Assembly (NCBI RefSeq): GCF_020740795.1
Contig: NC_067285.1
Coordinates: 92,091,152-92,155,151, forward strand
DNA length: 64,000 nucleotides
Direction: 5' to 3'
Source of the DNA: Apus apus
Lineage: Eukaryota > Chordata > Aves > Apodiformes > Apodidae
Shown: positions 12,258 through 24,900 of the stretch, piece by piece
Layout: the number at the start of each line of letters is the position of its first letter
Position numbering within the stretch: the first letter of the stretch is position 1
The notes under the pieces: generated by a model
Database searches by the model: none
The model's input: the letters and a program-made list of their open reading frames with translations, nothing else
What the model was told of the DNA's origin: nothing
Position numbers and translations under genes: made by a program

Positions 12258-12612
12258 TGGGACCGTTTAGTGGCCTTCCAGTACCTGAAGGGGGCCTACA
12301 GGAAAGGTGGGGAGGGACTTTTTACAAAGGCATGTAGCAATAGGATGAGGGGGCAATGGCCTTAAACTGCAGCAGGATAGATTCAGACTGGGTATCAGGA
12401 AGAAGTTCTTTACTATGAGGGTGGTGAAGCACTGGAAAAGATTGCCCAGAGAGATGGTGCAGGACCCATCCCTTGAAACATTCAGAATCAGGCTTGATGA
12501 GGCTCTGAGCAGCCTGATCTAGTCAAAAGGTCCCTGCACACTGCAAGGGGGGATTGGACTAGATGACCTATGAAGGTCCCTTCCGAACTCATACATTCTA
12601 TGACTCTATGAC
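12258..12612 (+). mobile_element. CR1 LINE, 3' end (about 350 bp)
   Basis: A readable CR1 tail: GGCCTTCCAGTACCTGAAGG, GGCCTACAGGAAAG, GAGGGACTTTTTACAAAGGC, AGGAAGAAGTTCTTTACT, GGATTGGACTAGATGACC, GGTCCCTTCCGAACTC, ending TTCTATGACTCTATGA. It covers the end of the ORF2 region and the 3'UTR and has no intact coding frame. Confidence 0.92.
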
Positions 12613-12834
12613 AAGGTTGCAAAGGAAGGAGGCTATCACTTAATTAGCTACGTACTGTGCAGGCTAATGATTACTAATGGATGAATATAATCTGTAAGAA
12701 CTGTCTCACTTTCCTTAAAATACACAGAACACTTAATCCTGTGTATTTTTTCCTGACCTTAGTTGCTGTTCTGAGGCCAGAAGGCCTCCAAAGAGACAGA
12801 GGGAGGGAAAAAAACCCCAACATCCCAGACCCAG
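12613..12834. other. Short unique spacer between two CR1 copies
   Basis: About 220 bp of AT-rich sequence without recognisable features. Confidence 0.5.
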
Positions 12835-12947
12835 AATACTCTGAGCAACCTGATCTAGTTCAAAATGTCCCTGCTCATTCCAGGGAAGATCAAACTAGAT
12901 GAGCTTTAAAGATCCCTTCCAAACCAAACTATTCTATGATCCTATAA
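12835..12947 (+). mobile_element. CR1 LINE, very short 3' end
   Basis: Contains GAGCAACCTGATCTAG, CAAACTAGATGAGC, GATCCCTTCCAAACC and the terminal ATTCTATGATCCTATA. Same orientation as the copy 220 bp to its left, but a separate insertion, because each has its own 3' terminus. Confidence 0.85.
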
Positions 12948-14374
12948 TTGTCTGCGGAGACTAGCACCACTGATAAAACCTTTGGAGCTGACAGATAAAT
13001 GTCTTCTGAAAACTAATTACTTTCCTACAAAACTCCAGATCAGTTCTACTCCTGGACCTGAAAGTTACAAACCAATTTGGCTGGAATAGTCACATTTAGC
13101 TTAAAAGTGGGAATAAAAAATAATTGAAAATTAAAGCTGCATAGAGCATAAAGCTGCCTGATGTTTTTCATTGACTCCCTAAAGTCTGTGGCAGCTCTTG
13201 TCTTGGCATAGTTATTGTGGAGGCAACAGTTTGGTAACAAGTATGTGCTTAACTTTGCATTGAGACCAACACTGGACTGAAAACAACCTACTTTAATTTT
13301 TCCTGACTGAACTTAGTCTGGAAATGTATTTTACAAGTGCTGAATTGTCATATATACAAGCATGTATGCAAGAAACTGAATTGTCATATATAATCTAAAA
13401 TAAATTAACTAACCTGAGGAAATACCATAATATGCTCCCTTACAGGAAGCAGATCCCACCTTATAGGCTCTTTTTGTCTGTCTGTTTTTCTGTAGCTGAA
13501 TTTACTTTGGTCTTTTTTTCCCCACACTTTCTTAAAGTGCAACACTGAAGTGTCATTTCTGTGCTTTGACCATCTTGCAGTCTGTCCCTAGTGAGATACC
13601 TGGCTGTGCCCTCCCACTGACGGAGTATGACCTATGGATTGACTGGGAGTCACCCTGCAATCTCTGCTGTCTGCATTGCTCTGCAAGAAAAGGGAGCTGT
13701 GCAAGTGCTTTTTCTGGTGCTCCCTCTTGTTTTGACAGAGGCAGGCTATGTGTTTGAGAATGAGGAGTGTCAGAGTGTCTCCCAGAAAGAGCCTTAAGCT
13801 GTCCTGCCAACACAAGATTATTGCCAAGGTTATCGTTGCCTGTTGTCTTATAATTTACTTTGCAAACAAAGCTGGGGAGCTGCACAGGTCTACCAGCCAC
13901 TTTCATTCTTCACTGAGGCCTTATATGCCCACTGAATGTTTTGCATGCATTTCTAGTACAGCTAACTGTGAAGATAAGCTGACACAGAGGGACCCATCAA
14001 AGGCTCATATAAAACTTCTTCAGCCACAGCCAAACCACAGTGCTGACTTTCAGCAGTCAGCTTTAGCTGACTTTCATTGCCAGTCTGTTTGTTCCTTTTC
14101 AAATTGAATCCCTTATTTTTCACAGATAAATGTCATCATGAATGCCAATCTTCAGTTGTTGAGAAGAATATTTATGGGGTTTTTTTAAAGATTATTCTTT
14201 CCTTTTTTTTCTCCTTGGCCAGGCTTAATCAAGCCCATAGATTGTACATCATTCGAGGCAGTGGCCTGATTCTTTGTGGTTTTGTGACTGAAGTATCCAA
14301 CTTCTGGGTGATTATTACATACTGGCACTGTGTTCAAACTATGTCTTTTTGTTTCAATGAGGGAAGAACTACAC
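12948..14374. other. Non-coding DNA with a small direct duplication
   Basis: Overlapping chance ORFs on both strands (13553-14107) show no domain. A 17-bp word CTGAATTGTCATATATA occurs at 13340-13356 and again at 13376-13392, a local 36-bp duplication. Confidence 0.5.
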
Positions 14375-14550
14375 AGTCTCAAAGAATTGGCACAGTTGGA
14401 AAAGACCTCTGAGATCATGGAGTCCAACCACCAACCCAGAAAAAAACATCCTGCCCACTAGAGCACATCCTAAGTGCCATGGCTACATGTTTTCTTTATT
14501 ACTTCCAGGGATGGTGGCTCAACCACTTCCCTGGGCAGCCTCTTCCATTA
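14375..14550 (-). mobile_element. CR1 LINE, 3' end, reverse orientation
   Basis: Reads as the complement of a CR1 tail: TTGGAAAAGACCTCTGAGAT, CATGGAGTCCAACCACCAAC, then CCACTTCCCTGGGCAGCCTC. The plus-strand start (14375) is the element's 3' end. No coding capacity. Confidence 0.87.
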
Positions 14551-16106
14551 GATATATTCTGTATGCTATTCAAGCCATCAAGTTTGGGGTTGGTTTTGTG
14601 TGTAGGGACTTAGGGGTATAATTGTTGCTTCTTCCCAATAAAGACATGAAACTGATTAAGACTTGCAGTTTTTTTCAAGGGAGAAAAGTGGCTTTAACCA
14701 GGGCAGGTGTAAAAAAACTGGAGGTTTTCATACCCCAGAAGCATGTGTTGGCTGTTATTTGAGAATTTATAGGACTTGATCAGTTATGGCTTCATCAATT
14801 TTAATGCTTTGTATTCTGACTTAGAGTGATTCTTTTGTTACCAAGGAAGTATCTCTGATATTGCATATTTTTGCTTCATCAAGGTAATACATGACAAGAT
14901 AACAGAACCTGTAAATGACAAAGCTATGCGAACAGTCATAGCAAGGGGAAAAGCAAACCAAATGACATTTAAATGGAATTGTTTCTAATTAGATGAATCC
15001 CACATTTTCCAGGAGATTAGAGAGCAAAGTGATCTAATATGAAACACCCAAATAACAAACACTGTGCTTGCCCAATGAGCCATCAGTACAGTATCAGGTA
15101 TGGCCTACTCACCAAGTAACCAGGGAGAGTAATGTTACAATGATTTTAGCCTCTTAGCTGTATGGCATCATCTGAAAACCTATGCATGTACTAATGTTTG
15201 CATTGTGTATTAAGGAAATTTGCAAGAATAACAATTCAAAAACATGCTTACTTACTTCGCTCTTTGTCGCAGGATCGCATTAGCAGTCAAGAGTGATGAC
15301 TGTGTAATCAGTAGGAAATAGTACAAACTGCATATTATATCTTTGGATTATTCATAACAGCATCTAAGGGAAAGTGCAGATTCCTAGAAGTGTGTCTACT
15401 GTGCAGGAGTCAATTATGTCCTCTAGCTGTGGGTATGTGCTTTGGCACTTGTCAACACTGGGGAAAAGCATCCAGCTAGTGTAATGTCTAGCTGCAATCT
15501 GGTGAGAAGTGATTCCAGAATTCAGGATGCTCAGAGTAATGGAAATATCTGATTACGTTCATGTTCTCACTCAAGGAGCTGAGGAAAGGTCAGTTTTAGG
15601 TGATTTTGCTTGTATTAGAGAAATAGGTGCTAATTATCCTACAAATGTGTAGGTGCAATACCAAGAAACTATAGCAGTATAGTTGGCAATGGCAGTACTT
15701 GCCAGTAGCTAACATGACAAAGTAAGTACTTTTCCTGGAATGGGGAACATCTGAATTGATTCAAATTCAACATCGGAAACTGCTCCCCTTCTTAACAGCT
15801 GCTCTCTTCCCATGTGCCCAGGCATCTAAATATGTTACCAGATCTCGATGGTAGTCCTGCCCCTGCCTTGCCTCTCCACCTTCTTGCTTTTTGATGCAGC
15901 TGGTCTGCACTGCACTGAGATGCAGTGTCAGGTAGGTCTCAAGGCAGGGAAGCTTGAGTGTTGCCGATTTAGCTTGTGCACACCTGCACTTATTTGCAGG
16001 TGTGCAGTTGGAAGGGGAAGGTAATGAAAAGTTGATGGTGTTTTATTTTTGGTTATTGCCTAAGCTCATCTTCCAAAAAATGTAGTAATATGTGTAGCTA
16101 TGTTAA
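14551..16106. other. Non-coding DNA
   Basis: AT-rich unique sequence. No exon, repeat or RNA gene recognised. Confidence 0.5.
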
Positions 16107-16345
16107 AGAGAATCACAGAATCATTCTGGTTGGGAAAGACCTTTAAGATCATCGAGTCCAACCACAACCTAACTCTGCCAACCATTAACCTAATTCTACC
16201 AAGTCTGGTGCTTAAACCATGTTCAAGCACCTCCCTGGGAAGCCTGTTCCAATGTTTTAACTACCCTTTCAGTGAAGAAGTTTCTTCTAATATCTAATCT
16301 AAACCACTCCTGGTGCAACTTGAGACCAGTAAGCCCTGCTAACTC
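16107..16345 (-). mobile_element. CR1 LINE, 3' end, reverse orientation
   Basis: Starts AGAATCACAGAATCATTCTG, then TTGGGAAAGACCTTTAAGAT, CATCGAGTCCAACC, CACCTCCCTGGGAAGCCTGT, TTCAGTGAAGAAGTTTCTTC. A classic reverse-oriented avian CR1 3' region, well preserved for about 240 bp. Confidence 0.92.
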
Positions 16346-19300
16346 CTGAAAATGTCTATCCCAACAAGCAAGGTCTGCCAGGTTTTCCACTTACCCATGT
16401 GGTTTCCTGACAGTACTTGTCAGCATATTAAGTCCATCTTTTATTCTTGTAACAGATTCTTATTTCCACTCTGCCAATATTTGGGTTGTTTGGGTTTTCT
16501 TTATTTTATTTATTTATTTTTAAGTAATTAGTATTTCATTCACTGACTAATTTTACACTCTTTGCAGTTGATTTTAAATATTTATAAGATATTTAAGAGG
16601 AAATGTATTCTCTGACTAGTTCCTCATAACTTACAGCACTAGGTCACAGAGTGTGTCCCTACCACCATTATTTACCATACAAAATGTTTGTTTTAGATTT
16701 GATGATTAGAAGGAAGAGTGGGACAAAGGGTAAAACTCTCATAATCATTAGCCATTTTGCACAAAGGAAAAACAAATATAGCTTGTAGCATAAAAACTAA
16801 TTTCCTCTTCAGACAAGTATATTCCCTACATCTGGTCTTCTCAAACTTACATCACTGTCTGGTGTTTGTGTTACTGGAGTTTATATTTCCTGTCTTTGAA
16901 AATTATTGATCCTGTAAAATATACTAGCTTGTATTCTAGTAAGACCTAAGACACTAAATTATGTTTAGGGCCATATTATGTAGCGGCAAACATAGAAATG
17001 TGCTTCTTCCCAAACGATGCATGGTCTGAATGTGTGACAAGGTAAAAAATGGCTATGATAAGCAGATGGTCATGTACATGTGAAAGAATCAATCAGCAGA
17101 GAAACTATATTTCATTCAGTGATTGTGTTAGGCTAGGCCCAAGTGGGGATCTGTGTTTCGGAGCACAGTTGGAGCTTCCAAATAGCTATAACCAATTTTT
17201 ATGTGACAAAGAGGGACTGTATTTGAAATCTCGTATTTCTCACGAGGTTAAAGTGTCTCTTTGCATCCTGGTGCAACTTTACAGAATGGATTCTTGGATT
17301 CCAACCCTTGGTCTGAAAAACTTTGGTTGTATCTAATGTCTTTTTAAAACAACATAGAAACAGCTCTAGAATCAGGGGCTGATATGGTGCTGCCACAGGG
17401 CAACAATTCACCGGATCCTTTGCTTACACTGCGTGGAACAGCTCCCTTCCCAGGGCAAGGTTTCAGCAGTATTCTTCACAGCGTGCCATCAAAGAGGTGA
17501 CTTGGAGAGCTGTGAGATACAGCTTTGAGGCTGAGGGTCAAACTGAACCAGGGCTTCTGAGGGAATTTTCTAACTCTGTGGTTTTGACTGGCAGTTGCTG
17601 TGGCAGCTGTATTTTAAGTTGAACATTGAGCTATTAGCTTGTGTGAGATGTAGCCTTAATGCACTCAACAACCCCATGTGGTTTCAGGCCACAGGAAATC
17701 TGGTATAGTCACACACTATGGGCAAGAGGTTCATAAGCTTTGAACAGACTTGGCTGCATATCCACCTGAAGTGGTTTGTCCCTCCTGTTCTATCTTGTGT
17801 TTGGCTGAACAGTCTTTCCTGATTCCTAATACAAATAGTCTGCTTATTTTACAATTAACAGGTTAACTTGGCAGGAGATAGTTTGCTGAGACCTGTCAAG
17901 ATGGTAGAAGCTCTGCTATGCCCATCAAAACAGCTGTAGTCAGACACCTGGGTGGAAATGCAGTGTCTGTGGTCTTCCAGAGAGTGCTATGGATTTCAGT
18001 TTTGGGCTTGAGCACTTCAAATTCACAAAAGCATCACCAGGACACTATAAGTATTAAAGTGAACAAAATTAATAGACTTGGAATAAGAAATCCTTTAAAA
18101 AGCTCTGTTTTCCTAACTCTACTTAAAAAGCTCTGTCCTGACTGGATGACATACATCTGTGTGATATACAATTGAGTGGCCTGGGCTTAGTGAAATAGAA
18201 GCTTGAAAAGGATCTGAGGACAGGTTGCCCATATGGATAACTTATTTTTCTGCTAGCTAATGTTACATCAGAAAGAGTCTGGGTCCCACTGGCAGAGCAG
18301 TCATACGGGCAGAAATTGAGCATTGGCAGCTGATTTGTGGCTTTGCTCCCTGAGGACAGGGGAAACCTCATGTGCATCGTGTATATGATGCACGGAATCT
18401 TTTCAGGATAAATCTGACTCATTTCCCTCTTTTGTCCAGTCTTGCAGGCCAGCTCAGATTCAGCTCAAGGAAGAAGCTTGTCATTTTTATGCCACAGTCT
18501 TTGTGATAAAGAAATTACATGGCAGATTAGATTGTAAGATTGTATTTCTGTATACATGCACCTCTCCTTAGGTGTTGTGCACATATAGGTACAGATAAAC
18601 AAAAAGGCCTTAAACAGGGAATGGGTCCATGGTAGTCCAAGCAGTTTTCTCTGCTCAACAGCTTTGGAAACAACTATTAAAATCCTGGCTATGGCTTTCA
18701 AAGGGTCATTGCTCTTATGCCTCAGGGACTTCTCAAGGGAATAGTAGGAAGACATCTTACAGATAACTTGTTTGGCTTGGTAGCATGAGGTTGCTGAAAG
18801 AAAAGTGCATGGTGATTGAAGCAATATCATAAAAGATCAAGGTTTTTAATGTTTATTTTAGAATATGAAGTAGCTTATAGAAATATTTTTGTAAAAATAA
18901 AACCTATAATTTGGAAATTCTGTTCCATGGTCAGATCATTTTAGTGTAGCTGTTAAAACCTGTTAAAACTCTTAATAATTTCTGAAATATTTGAATACTC
19001 CAAAATATTCCTCTGTTCCCTGTCTTCTTGTGTAATGCCTATGCTATATGTTCACAAGAGGCAGCTTCCTGGTTCTTGCTAGAAATATCTGTACTTTGAT
19101 GTTTTACCTGATGCCTGTCCTAGGTATTTCCCCCTTGTTGTGTTAACTGGAGGATCAAAGCCAAGTCTGGACTGTGCTATCCTTCTTCAGTGATATTCTG
19201 TAATTACAACCCTGTTCAGTGGTCTGGTCTGAGCATCCTGAAGACCATGGGCCTTTTACAGTGGTTGCATTCTGTGTACCTACTTGAGAAACAATCATAC

Positions 19301-21458
19301 ACTGAAATCAGCAGATACATTCTGGTTTACTTAAAAAATACCTTAATGAGTCCCTCCATTGACTAATTTCTGACTAGTGGTCTATTTCACTGCAAACACT
19401 GAGTTTTTATAGGTATGTTATTGTACTTGACACTTTTTTTCTGATGGTTGAATCATTTCTACTGTCATAAAAACTATATACAATTCAAAATCTGATTCCT
19501 ACCCCCCCCGCCCCCCCCCGGCCTGTCAGACCTATCATTAAAATATTAAGGCAGTGAGGAAAAAAAGAAGATCTTGTGATACATTTCTTACAGGTGTTTC
19601 TAGTTCTGTCTACAGAGCTAGCTGAAGAAGTGAGATTTCAACGTCTGGGTGAAAGATGAGGTAACAAAGAAGGACTTAATTACTTTACAGGACTCAATAA
19701 ATTTAGGTCTCAAAGAGTATCGAGAGAGGATGGAAGCATGCTGCTTGATCCATTGATACATTTAAGGGTGTGGTAAATTTTGAGAACTGAGAAAATTCAA
19801 CAGTTGCTGAGAGGTCAAAGCCATCAATTAAAGATAGGAATAGTTGAAAGATGTTGCTGTCCTTGGTGAAAGATCAGATTGAAATTTTATCTGAATTTGA
19901 GGAAATGCAGATACTGAGGTCAGAAATGTACATTTGAAGAAAACATTGTCAGGGCCTGCCTTAGACAGATTTACTTTTGGCTATGTCCCTTTTTGGGTGC
20001 GTGAGATGCTGCTGAGAAAACTGATGAATTAGACTGCCTAACGAGGCGTAGCTGGGGGATCTCAATACCTGTGCATGACTTAAACACAAAGTAGCACTAA
20101 ACTCAGGTACTGAGCTGAAAATCTGGTACCACTGGTTTGAAAATAACAAAGAGCAGGAAGGCTACAGCCTGCTGCTACAGGATTTGGTCCATGAGAAAAC
20201 TTGGCAAGCCACACTGGTTCCCAGCTAGGTTGTGTGGTTATGCCATGTACGCTGTCACATAGCTGCCACTAGCTTGCAGGATAGCAGCACGCTATCTGTT
20301 TCACTGCTGTGAAATCAGGCTCTTTGTTGATCCTTCACCTGCTGGAAGCTGTTGTTTCTTGTATTTGCCTGTGAGTTCTACACAGGCAGGAAAACCCAGG
20401 AACAGTCTGTTGGCTTTCTGCAGAAATTTGAGGGCTGTAGATAGCAGAACCTTTACAAAACACTGTTGAAAGACTTTGAATCTTTAGGTGACCCGTGAAA
20501 CACATTGTGAACAGAGAAACATGGTAAAGGAGAGTAAGATGGAGACCTCATATGTTTTAGATGTACAATTCTTATAAGTTAAAGTATAAAATAATAAACC
20601 TATGAAAACAACAATTGAGTGGAAGTGCACTAAACGTTACAAGTTAACTCATAATTTTGGCATTCTAGCTTGCTGAAAACTTTTTAATTGCACGTCAGTT
20701 TTGTGGATAGGCTCTATGCTATGAGGTTTTTTTGTTGTTTTTTTTTTCCTTCTACCCCATGCCCAACCCCACCACCCACCCCTGCCCCACTGAGTGTTTG
20801 AAAGTGGGCAGGAAGAGACATTGCTGGAGTTCAGCAGGCCTTTATCCTTTAAGTATGCTATACGTTTTTACGGAAGGGAGCAATATTCTGAAAGTAGGCT
20901 TGGATGTCTATGAAGCTTGCTTCAAGTAGGTATTTGAGTTTATTTGTGTATATGCCTTTAGGCAGGATTGAGGACAGGTAGGATATGTGATCTCAGCTGT
21001 GGTATTCAATTGTAGCTTTGTGTCCCCAAGAAACATCTTGCCCTGAATATTTCAAATACTTGTGCTTTGTTTATATCATCTGAAATATTGCTAGTGGCAG
21101 GTATTGTGGTGGTGGTGTTCTGCTCAGAACATCAGCTTCTCTTAATACAAAGAAAATTGGATACAGCCGCAAGCAGTTAGTATGAGTCAATGATTCTCTT
21201 CTTTAAAAAAAATCCAGATGAACAAATGGGTGAAGGAGCTTTCTTAAAATTGTCAGGATATTGCAATTGACCATTCAATGGAATAACCTGCAGCTCTTTG
21301 TAAGGGAACTGTTAGAAGTCAGTGTGTTCTCCCGCTCCAGCCAAATCAATCCTTGTTTTATTTGTTCCTTTCCCTAAATCCCCTTTTTTCTCTTTCTTTC
21401 TCCCCTTGCTTCAGCTTGTTCCTTCCGTACTATTTGCCTGCATGTCCACATTTTCTCC
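16346..21458. other. Non-coding DNA
   Basis: No supported exon. It contains a C-rich interrupted homopolymer (19502-19520) and a 14-bp direct repeat TTAAAAAGCTCTGT at 18095-18108 and 18123-18136. The minus-strand open frames at 17199-17411, 18123-18422 and 18465-18830 show no family resemblance and are treated as chance. Confidence 0.5.
19502..19520. repeat. C-tract with single G interruption
   Basis: Eight C, one G, nine C, then GG. The complementary strand is G-rich and could form a G-quadruplex-like structure; it is also a typical place for sequencing length error. Confidence 0.7.
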
Positions 21459-21478
21459 TTTTTTTTTTTTTTTTTTTT
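21459..21478. repeat. T20 homopolymer
   Basis: Twenty T in a row on the plus strand. With the A19 run at 21783-21801 it brackets about 300 bp. Confidence 0.8.
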
Positions 21479-21782
21479 CACCTATGCTAACTGACTTAGA
21501 ATGATTCAACTTTGTATTCCTGTATTTCTTCTTTACAGTATCTTTTTCTATGGTTCAAAGCGGAAACTGGCAAGATTTTGTTTGTGACATCAGAAATATT
21601 AGGGATTGGAAAGAAACACAGTTCAGAACCTGGTTTGTCACTAGTGCTCACAGCAGCAAAGCATTGTCATTAGAAAATATGGTGGAGTACCACGGAGAGG
21701 AAAATAATCCAGTGAGGTTCTCTGTTGTGGAGTGCTGAAGCTGCAACAGTGAATGGCCAGTAGTTTTGAAACATACCCAAGG

Positions 21783-21801
21783 AAAAAAAAAAAAAAAAAA
21801 A
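21783..21801. repeat. A19 homopolymer
   Basis: Nineteen A on the plus strand, which is T19 on the minus strand directly downstream of the donor-like GTAGGA at 21807. Confidence 0.8.
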
Positions 21802-21807
21802 TCCTAC

Positions 21808-21979
21808 CTTTCAAATTGTTCTCCATTGACTGCTTGAAAGGTTTAAATGTCTTGATCCTGCAATAGTAAAACAACACTTTGGGAGTGGTTTCTTCATGTG
21901 CCCACACAAGTAAGAAGGATACTCCGAGGCTGCCTACTGCAAACAAAGTGGAAATAAAACAACCTCTTCTTCGTGCCAT
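21808..21979 (-). CDS. Unrecognised candidate first coding exon, signal-anchor-like peptide
   Basis: A minus-strand ATG at 21979 has a good start context (ACA before, G after). It opens 57 codons beginning MARRRGCFISTLFAVGSLGV, then SFLLVWAHEE. Three basic residues before a roughly 19-residue hydrophobic stretch are typical of a signal anchor or signal peptide. The frame reaches AAAG|GTAGGAT at 21808/21807, a donor-like site followed at once by T19. U-rich tracts after a 5' splice site are known to help U1 recruitment through TIA1. I do not recognise the protein and find no partner exon. Joined to the PGCKA1 exon at 7021 it would stop after one codon, so it would then be only an upstream ORF. 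Chance remains the leading alternative. Confidence 0.18.
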
Positions 21980-24900
21980 TGTGAATTTCTAATTTAGACA
22001 ATGATCAAACAAATCTCTTCAGTAGTATGCTCATCCCACTGAGTTGAACTGGAATGCTAACCTGCTCAAAGTGAGAGTGAGCTTGCCAGCAACAGTAAAT
22101 TAGGACTCACGTGAAGTGTTTATACTTTAAAGAACAGCAATGAAATTAAAAAATTTTCAAATATGCAGTATTATGGGATTTCTTTTTTTCTTTGCTAGGA
22201 GCCAGGCTATTTATACTATCAGCTGAAACCTTACTATATGCTTGTCAGAACTTTCTCCTTTAGATTTTCACAAAGTTTGAAACTTAAGAAATGCTTCTAG
22301 CATTGCAATAATATTCTAGGAGTTTGTAAAGTTTCTGTTCTTTCAGATATATATGATCCAGGCTCAATGGAAAATTCAGCAAAATGTTTTCTGTGAAGAA
22401 TTTACAGAAAGACAGATAAATTAATGACATAGTAGTAGAACTAGAATGAAATTAACATAGATGCTTTTTCTCCTTTAAAAAATATTAATATTTTCTGTAT
22501 TTGTTGCAGTGAGTGGAATGTGGGCATATGCCTGTGTGGATCTGTGTGTGCACGCAAATGTGTAATGAATATTAATCACCAAGTGGGGCTCACTTCTGTA
22601 AAATGGGCCACGTATTTTGCTGTGGATTTTAGAATTTGGGCCATGTTCTTTCTTTCATTCTCAGAATCTCTCTGCATGAGTAACAATACCTTGAAAAATC
22701 TCAGTGAAGCTTACATTACAAGCCACAACTCCAGATAGCATTTTGCTTACATCATTCTTGAAACCTAGAAGCTTTTCTTGTAAGAGTGAGATTTTTACTG
22801 GCCTTGAGATCCCTTTCAATAGAACTTTTCCAGGTTCTAAGCCAAGGCAGTTCATTCCTGAATTCAGCATTCATAGGTAATGGGACTGGGAAGGGACAGT
22901 ACAAGGTAATTTCATGGTCATTGCTATTCCTGCTGGTTTTGCTTCACTGTCTTTCCATACATATTCCTTGCAATTATACTTTAAGAATGTATGGATAAAC
23001 TCTGAAAAGTACAAAGTGGAGAAGAAAACAATGCATGGTGTCTGATTCATATATGATACTTTGAAAATTTTCTATTAAAAGCCTTAAATATGACTGAAAA
23101 CTAAATACAAATTGAGATGGCCCAGATATTTGACGTGTCTCATGCTAAGGAGAGCCTGGGAGCCCTCATTGCATTTTTGTTGCTCTGTTGCCCTACAGCA
23201 ACTCACATAACTTGTCTTGAATGCTACCATTTCATATCCCTCTCAGAGCTTAATGTTTGTGCAGCTTATAGCGCAATTCAATGTTACTATACTGTTGCAA
23301 AGGGTTGAGAATATTTCTTTGCATTTGTTAATGGTGCTGTTAGTATTCCAGGAGGAGTAAATAATAAAGCTTATGTAGAATGAGTAATTTCATGTTCCTA
23401 TTTTTACACAACCTTTACTGGAGACATCTTGTGTCTCTTATTTCTTTAATTCTATTCTTATTTGATATAACTGTCATTATTAATTATAAAGTAGATCCTA
23501 TAATTTCATTTTTTAAAATTTTAATTTCCAGTCTCTAATCTTACAGTGTAATTCTGTCTTGATGTTCTTATTTATTTTGCATAAGCCATGGCCTAAGCAT
23601 TAATATATACAATGAAAGTAAAATGAAGAATAAAATCCATGGCCTCTTGCCACATGTTGAAAAGATACAGATTTTATTTAGCAAATGCAACATATGTATC
23701 CTGCTTAACTAAACCTTACAGTGCACTCTTACCTCCTGTGAATTGCCTTTGTCTGTTCAGCAAATTTTGAAGTAATAGAGGTTTTTTTTTAAGCTATATT
23801 TTAAATCTTCTAGGAAATATGTGTCTATAATTCTTTGGAATTTTAAAATTCCTTGGAAACTTAAAATGGAAATGCCAAAAAATCAGAGTTGATAGGAGTC
23901 ATAGCTGTTGGTAAGTTGTAAGCTTACCTATTATATCATGTCAAGTGATAATTGACTTCATTGTGAACTTGTCTGATGCATGTGACTGGCTTTTGACCCA
24001 AAAGTAGGATGTGGGTGGTTTTTTTTTAAGGAAAAGGAAAAGCAATGAATTAGTGAAACTGTTTACCTATACTGTTAAATGAGTGTTGAAAACTCAGTCT
24101 CAAGTGCTGGATGTTTTGACAGAAGAGTATGTGCAGAAGCTGACTTTCAGCTGAACCAATAGTTAATTTCTCTGTCTCAGACAGGATTAGGCATAAACTT
24201 TTTATTTTTACTTAAACTTGAGTTTAAAATATCCCCTTTTCATTGTATTTGGAGCTTTTTCCTCTTTTCTTGGTGCTAGTTTGGAACGTGGCTGTTACTC
24301 CTGCAAATTACACTCAGACATCTTAATTAAATACTCTCTTTACCATCATCTTTGCTTAGCAACATCCCTTTTGAGATATTCTGGGAAACATAATACTTGC
24401 CTGGTGTGTAAAACAGTGTTAATAAGTCAAGGCATGCTGCCACATCCTGCTTGCTTATGTTATTTAATACGTTTTATATTAGTCTTTTAAAGACAGGAAC
24501 TTGAAGCTTTACACACCAGTCACTCCGGCTTACTGCATGACAGAACTACAACTGACCTGAGACTTGATCTTTGGAAAATGGCTTACCATGTTGGTGTAGA
24601 TCATTAAAGCAAGTGTATAGCATCTACATGGTTGTCATGGAACCAAGCAGCAAGTATTTCTCACATTGCAAAATAACCTGGAATTTAAACAAAATTATTA
24701 GGCTCTCAGAAGCTCCCATTTGCATTTTCTATTTTGTTTAGTTGCTGAAATATATGCAATCTCAAAGTCACACAGTCAAAATCTAAATGCAATACCCTAA
24801 GCGTGCTTTGGCATAGACCATGATATGCTTCAGACCCTGGGTGAGTTTTGTGCTGGACAAAACCTTTTGGACACTGAGCAGTTGTTTGTTTTTACCTTCT

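Noticed and set aside
13553-14107. Overlapping frames on both strands that looked like a two-strand coding patch
   Set aside because: No frame shows a family, splice sites or composition bias; mutual overlap is what a locally stop-poor, GC-richer segment produces.
17199-18830. Three minus-strand frames in a row considered as exons of a decayed gene
   Set aside because: No consistent phase between them, no consensus splice sites at useful places and no similarity to any family I know.
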